A stretch of 32,148 nucleotides of DNA from an uncultured Prevotellaceae bacterium (GTDB lineage: Bacteria; Bacteroidota; Bacteroidia; Bacteroidales; Bacteroidaceae): assembly GCA_900320565.1 (NCBI GenBank), contig ONSR01000017.1, positions 1 through 32,148 on the forward strand, in the 5' to 3' direction. The notes under the pieces are model-generated. The model made no database searches. It was not told the origin of the DNA and was given only the letters and a program-made list of their open reading frames with translations. The translations under genes were made by a program, and so were the position numbers. This document shows positions 31,585 to 32,148 of the stretch, one piece after another (within the stretch, counting starts at the first letter, position 1; the number at the start of each line of letters is the position of its first letter).

Positions 31585-32148
31585 TTATGTGTTAACTAGG
31601 ATTTTCTTGCCGTCCTTTATATAGAGCCCCGGCTCTTGCATACTTGCGGTGCGTGTGCCGTCGAGGCGATAGATGATGTGGCCCCTCTCTGGTTCCCCCA
31701 AGGGAGAGAACCCGGTTTCATCGTCAATGACAGTCAGGACAAGCACTGCCGTCGATATGCGCCGGTCCCTTCTGTCTTTTATCTCCGCCTTTTTAAGTGC
31801 CGAAGCATGATAAGCTTTCTGATCCCTGATCCAGCAATCCAGGATGGAATGCTTCTCCATAGGACCGCCTTCCGGAAGCGCCGATAAAACGTCACGTATC
31901 CACGGCACGTCCTGCCGGATCGTCCACGGTAGTATATCTGTGACGCGTGTACCGAGTCCGGCAAAGAACAAAAAGAACTGGCAGCGGAGACATTCCGCCA
32001 GAACTCTGTACTCGATATATTTTCTGTGACAGTCCAGTCTGTCTGCAAAGCGGCGTATACAGAACAGGCATACCACCATTACGCCGCAGGCCAGTATCAG
32101 GCCGTGCGCCTCTGCTTCATCATAAAGAAGAAAGAACAGTGTAAGCAA
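31585..32148 (-). CDS. Membrane protein, partial and apparently chimeric at its C-terminus
   Basis: The last 187 residues of a gene that starts beyond the window. Two N-terminal hydrophobic stretches (LTLFFLLYDEAEAHGLILAC; GVMVVCLFCIRRF) are followed by a segment (IEYRVLAECLRCQFFLFFAG; DVPWIRDVLSALP; ILDCWIRDQKAYHASALKKA) that recalls, from memory, the cytoplasmic part of RyR/TrkA-type or SLATT-like membrane proteins. After a third hydrophobic start (STAVLVLTVI) the sequence changes abruptly: TGFSPLGEPERG, encoded by a palindromic element, then IIYRLDGTRTASMQEPGLYI and KDGKKILVNT, which resembles a type A C-terminal sorting tail of secreted Bacteroidetes proteins. The third membrane helix therefore seems cut off. 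I judge it a gene truncated and extended by foreign sequence, with moderate confidence. Confidence 0.55.
   Translation of the reverse strand: MLTLFFLLYDEAEAHGLILACGVMVVCLFCIRRFADRLDCHRKYIEYRVLAECLRCQFFLFFAGLGTRVTDILPWTIRQDVPWIRDVLSALPEGGPMEKHSILDCWIRDQKAYHASALKKAEIKDRRDRRISTAVLVLTVIDDETGFSPLGEPERGHIIYRLDGTRTASMQEPGLYIKDGKKILVNT
31683..31715. repeat. Palindromic element at the junction of a chimeric gene
   Basis: Plus-strand ctctctggttcccccaaggg followed by agag has outer arms ctctc and gagag and an inner C-run against ggg. In the minus-strand gene it encodes GFSPLGEPERG exactly between the membrane-protein part and the sorting-tail-like part. Confidence 0.55.

Noticed and set aside
1-32148. 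Prophage, integrative element or defence island
   Set aside because: No integrase, transposase, restriction, toxin or phage structural gene was found. The truncated gene at the end has a distant likeness to effector-type membrane proteins, but its N-terminus lies outside the window.

Overview
The window looks like a chromosomal segment from a Bacteroidales bacterium, most likely Prevotellaceae. Three things point there: the gene content (Bat aerotolerance operon, M56/TonB fusion, HU-LysM protein, lipoprotein-anchored TPR kinase), Bacteroidetes-type promoters (TTTG, about 20 nt, TAnnTTTG), and heptamer tandem repeats next to start codons. Taxonomy is inferred from these features, not from a database search. 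No transposase, integrase, rRNA, tRNA or CRISPR array was seen.

Layout, plus strand. Bases 1-503 hold the 3' end of an RND efflux pump gene, followed by a large secreted thioredoxin-fold protein (536-2962) and a terminator. Next is an ECF sigma factor whose frame is broken by an AAAA run (3267-3828), a one-TM putative anti-sigma protein and a secreted protein of unknown function. A BlaI-like repressor and a BlaR1-like M56 sensor/TonB hybrid follow (5712-7950). Then come ftsY and rimO (overlapping by 4 bp), a HU protein, and a HU-TM-LysM-like protein. The aerotolerance operon runs from 12019 to 20533: moxR, DUF58, a BatD-like protein, batA, a batB-batC fusion, batD, batE. After it come a PAP2 phosphatase, a 1151-residue double sensor-kinase-like protein, its response regulator, a short AbgT-like membrane protein and a UvrD/PcrA helicase. 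On the minus strand, read from high to low coordinates, are a truncated chimeric membrane protein, pyrE, a SRPBCC-like protein, argH and a Cys-rich lipoprotein.

Functional themes are envelope stress and signalling (three regulatory cassettes: sigma/anti-sigma, BlaI/M56, kinase/regulator), envelope complexes with vWA proteins and a MoxR ATPase, and housekeeping genes (ftsY, rimO, argH, pyrE, helicase).

The least explained signal is non-coding. Three intergenic regions (3034-3106, 11765-11869, 17829-17902), and in decayed form a fourth (28349-28419), carry tandem arrays with an exact 22-bp period. Each unit follows one plan: 5-nt arm, 4-nt spacer, inverted 5-nt arm, 8-nt spacer, so dyad centres fall every 11 bp. 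The arm sequences differ from array to array, so the geometry is shared while the words are not. Two of the arrays lie just upstream of near-consensus promoters. Separate repeat classes are 7-8 bp tandem repeats abutting start codons and GC-rich palindromic elements, three of which sit in frame inside protein genes.
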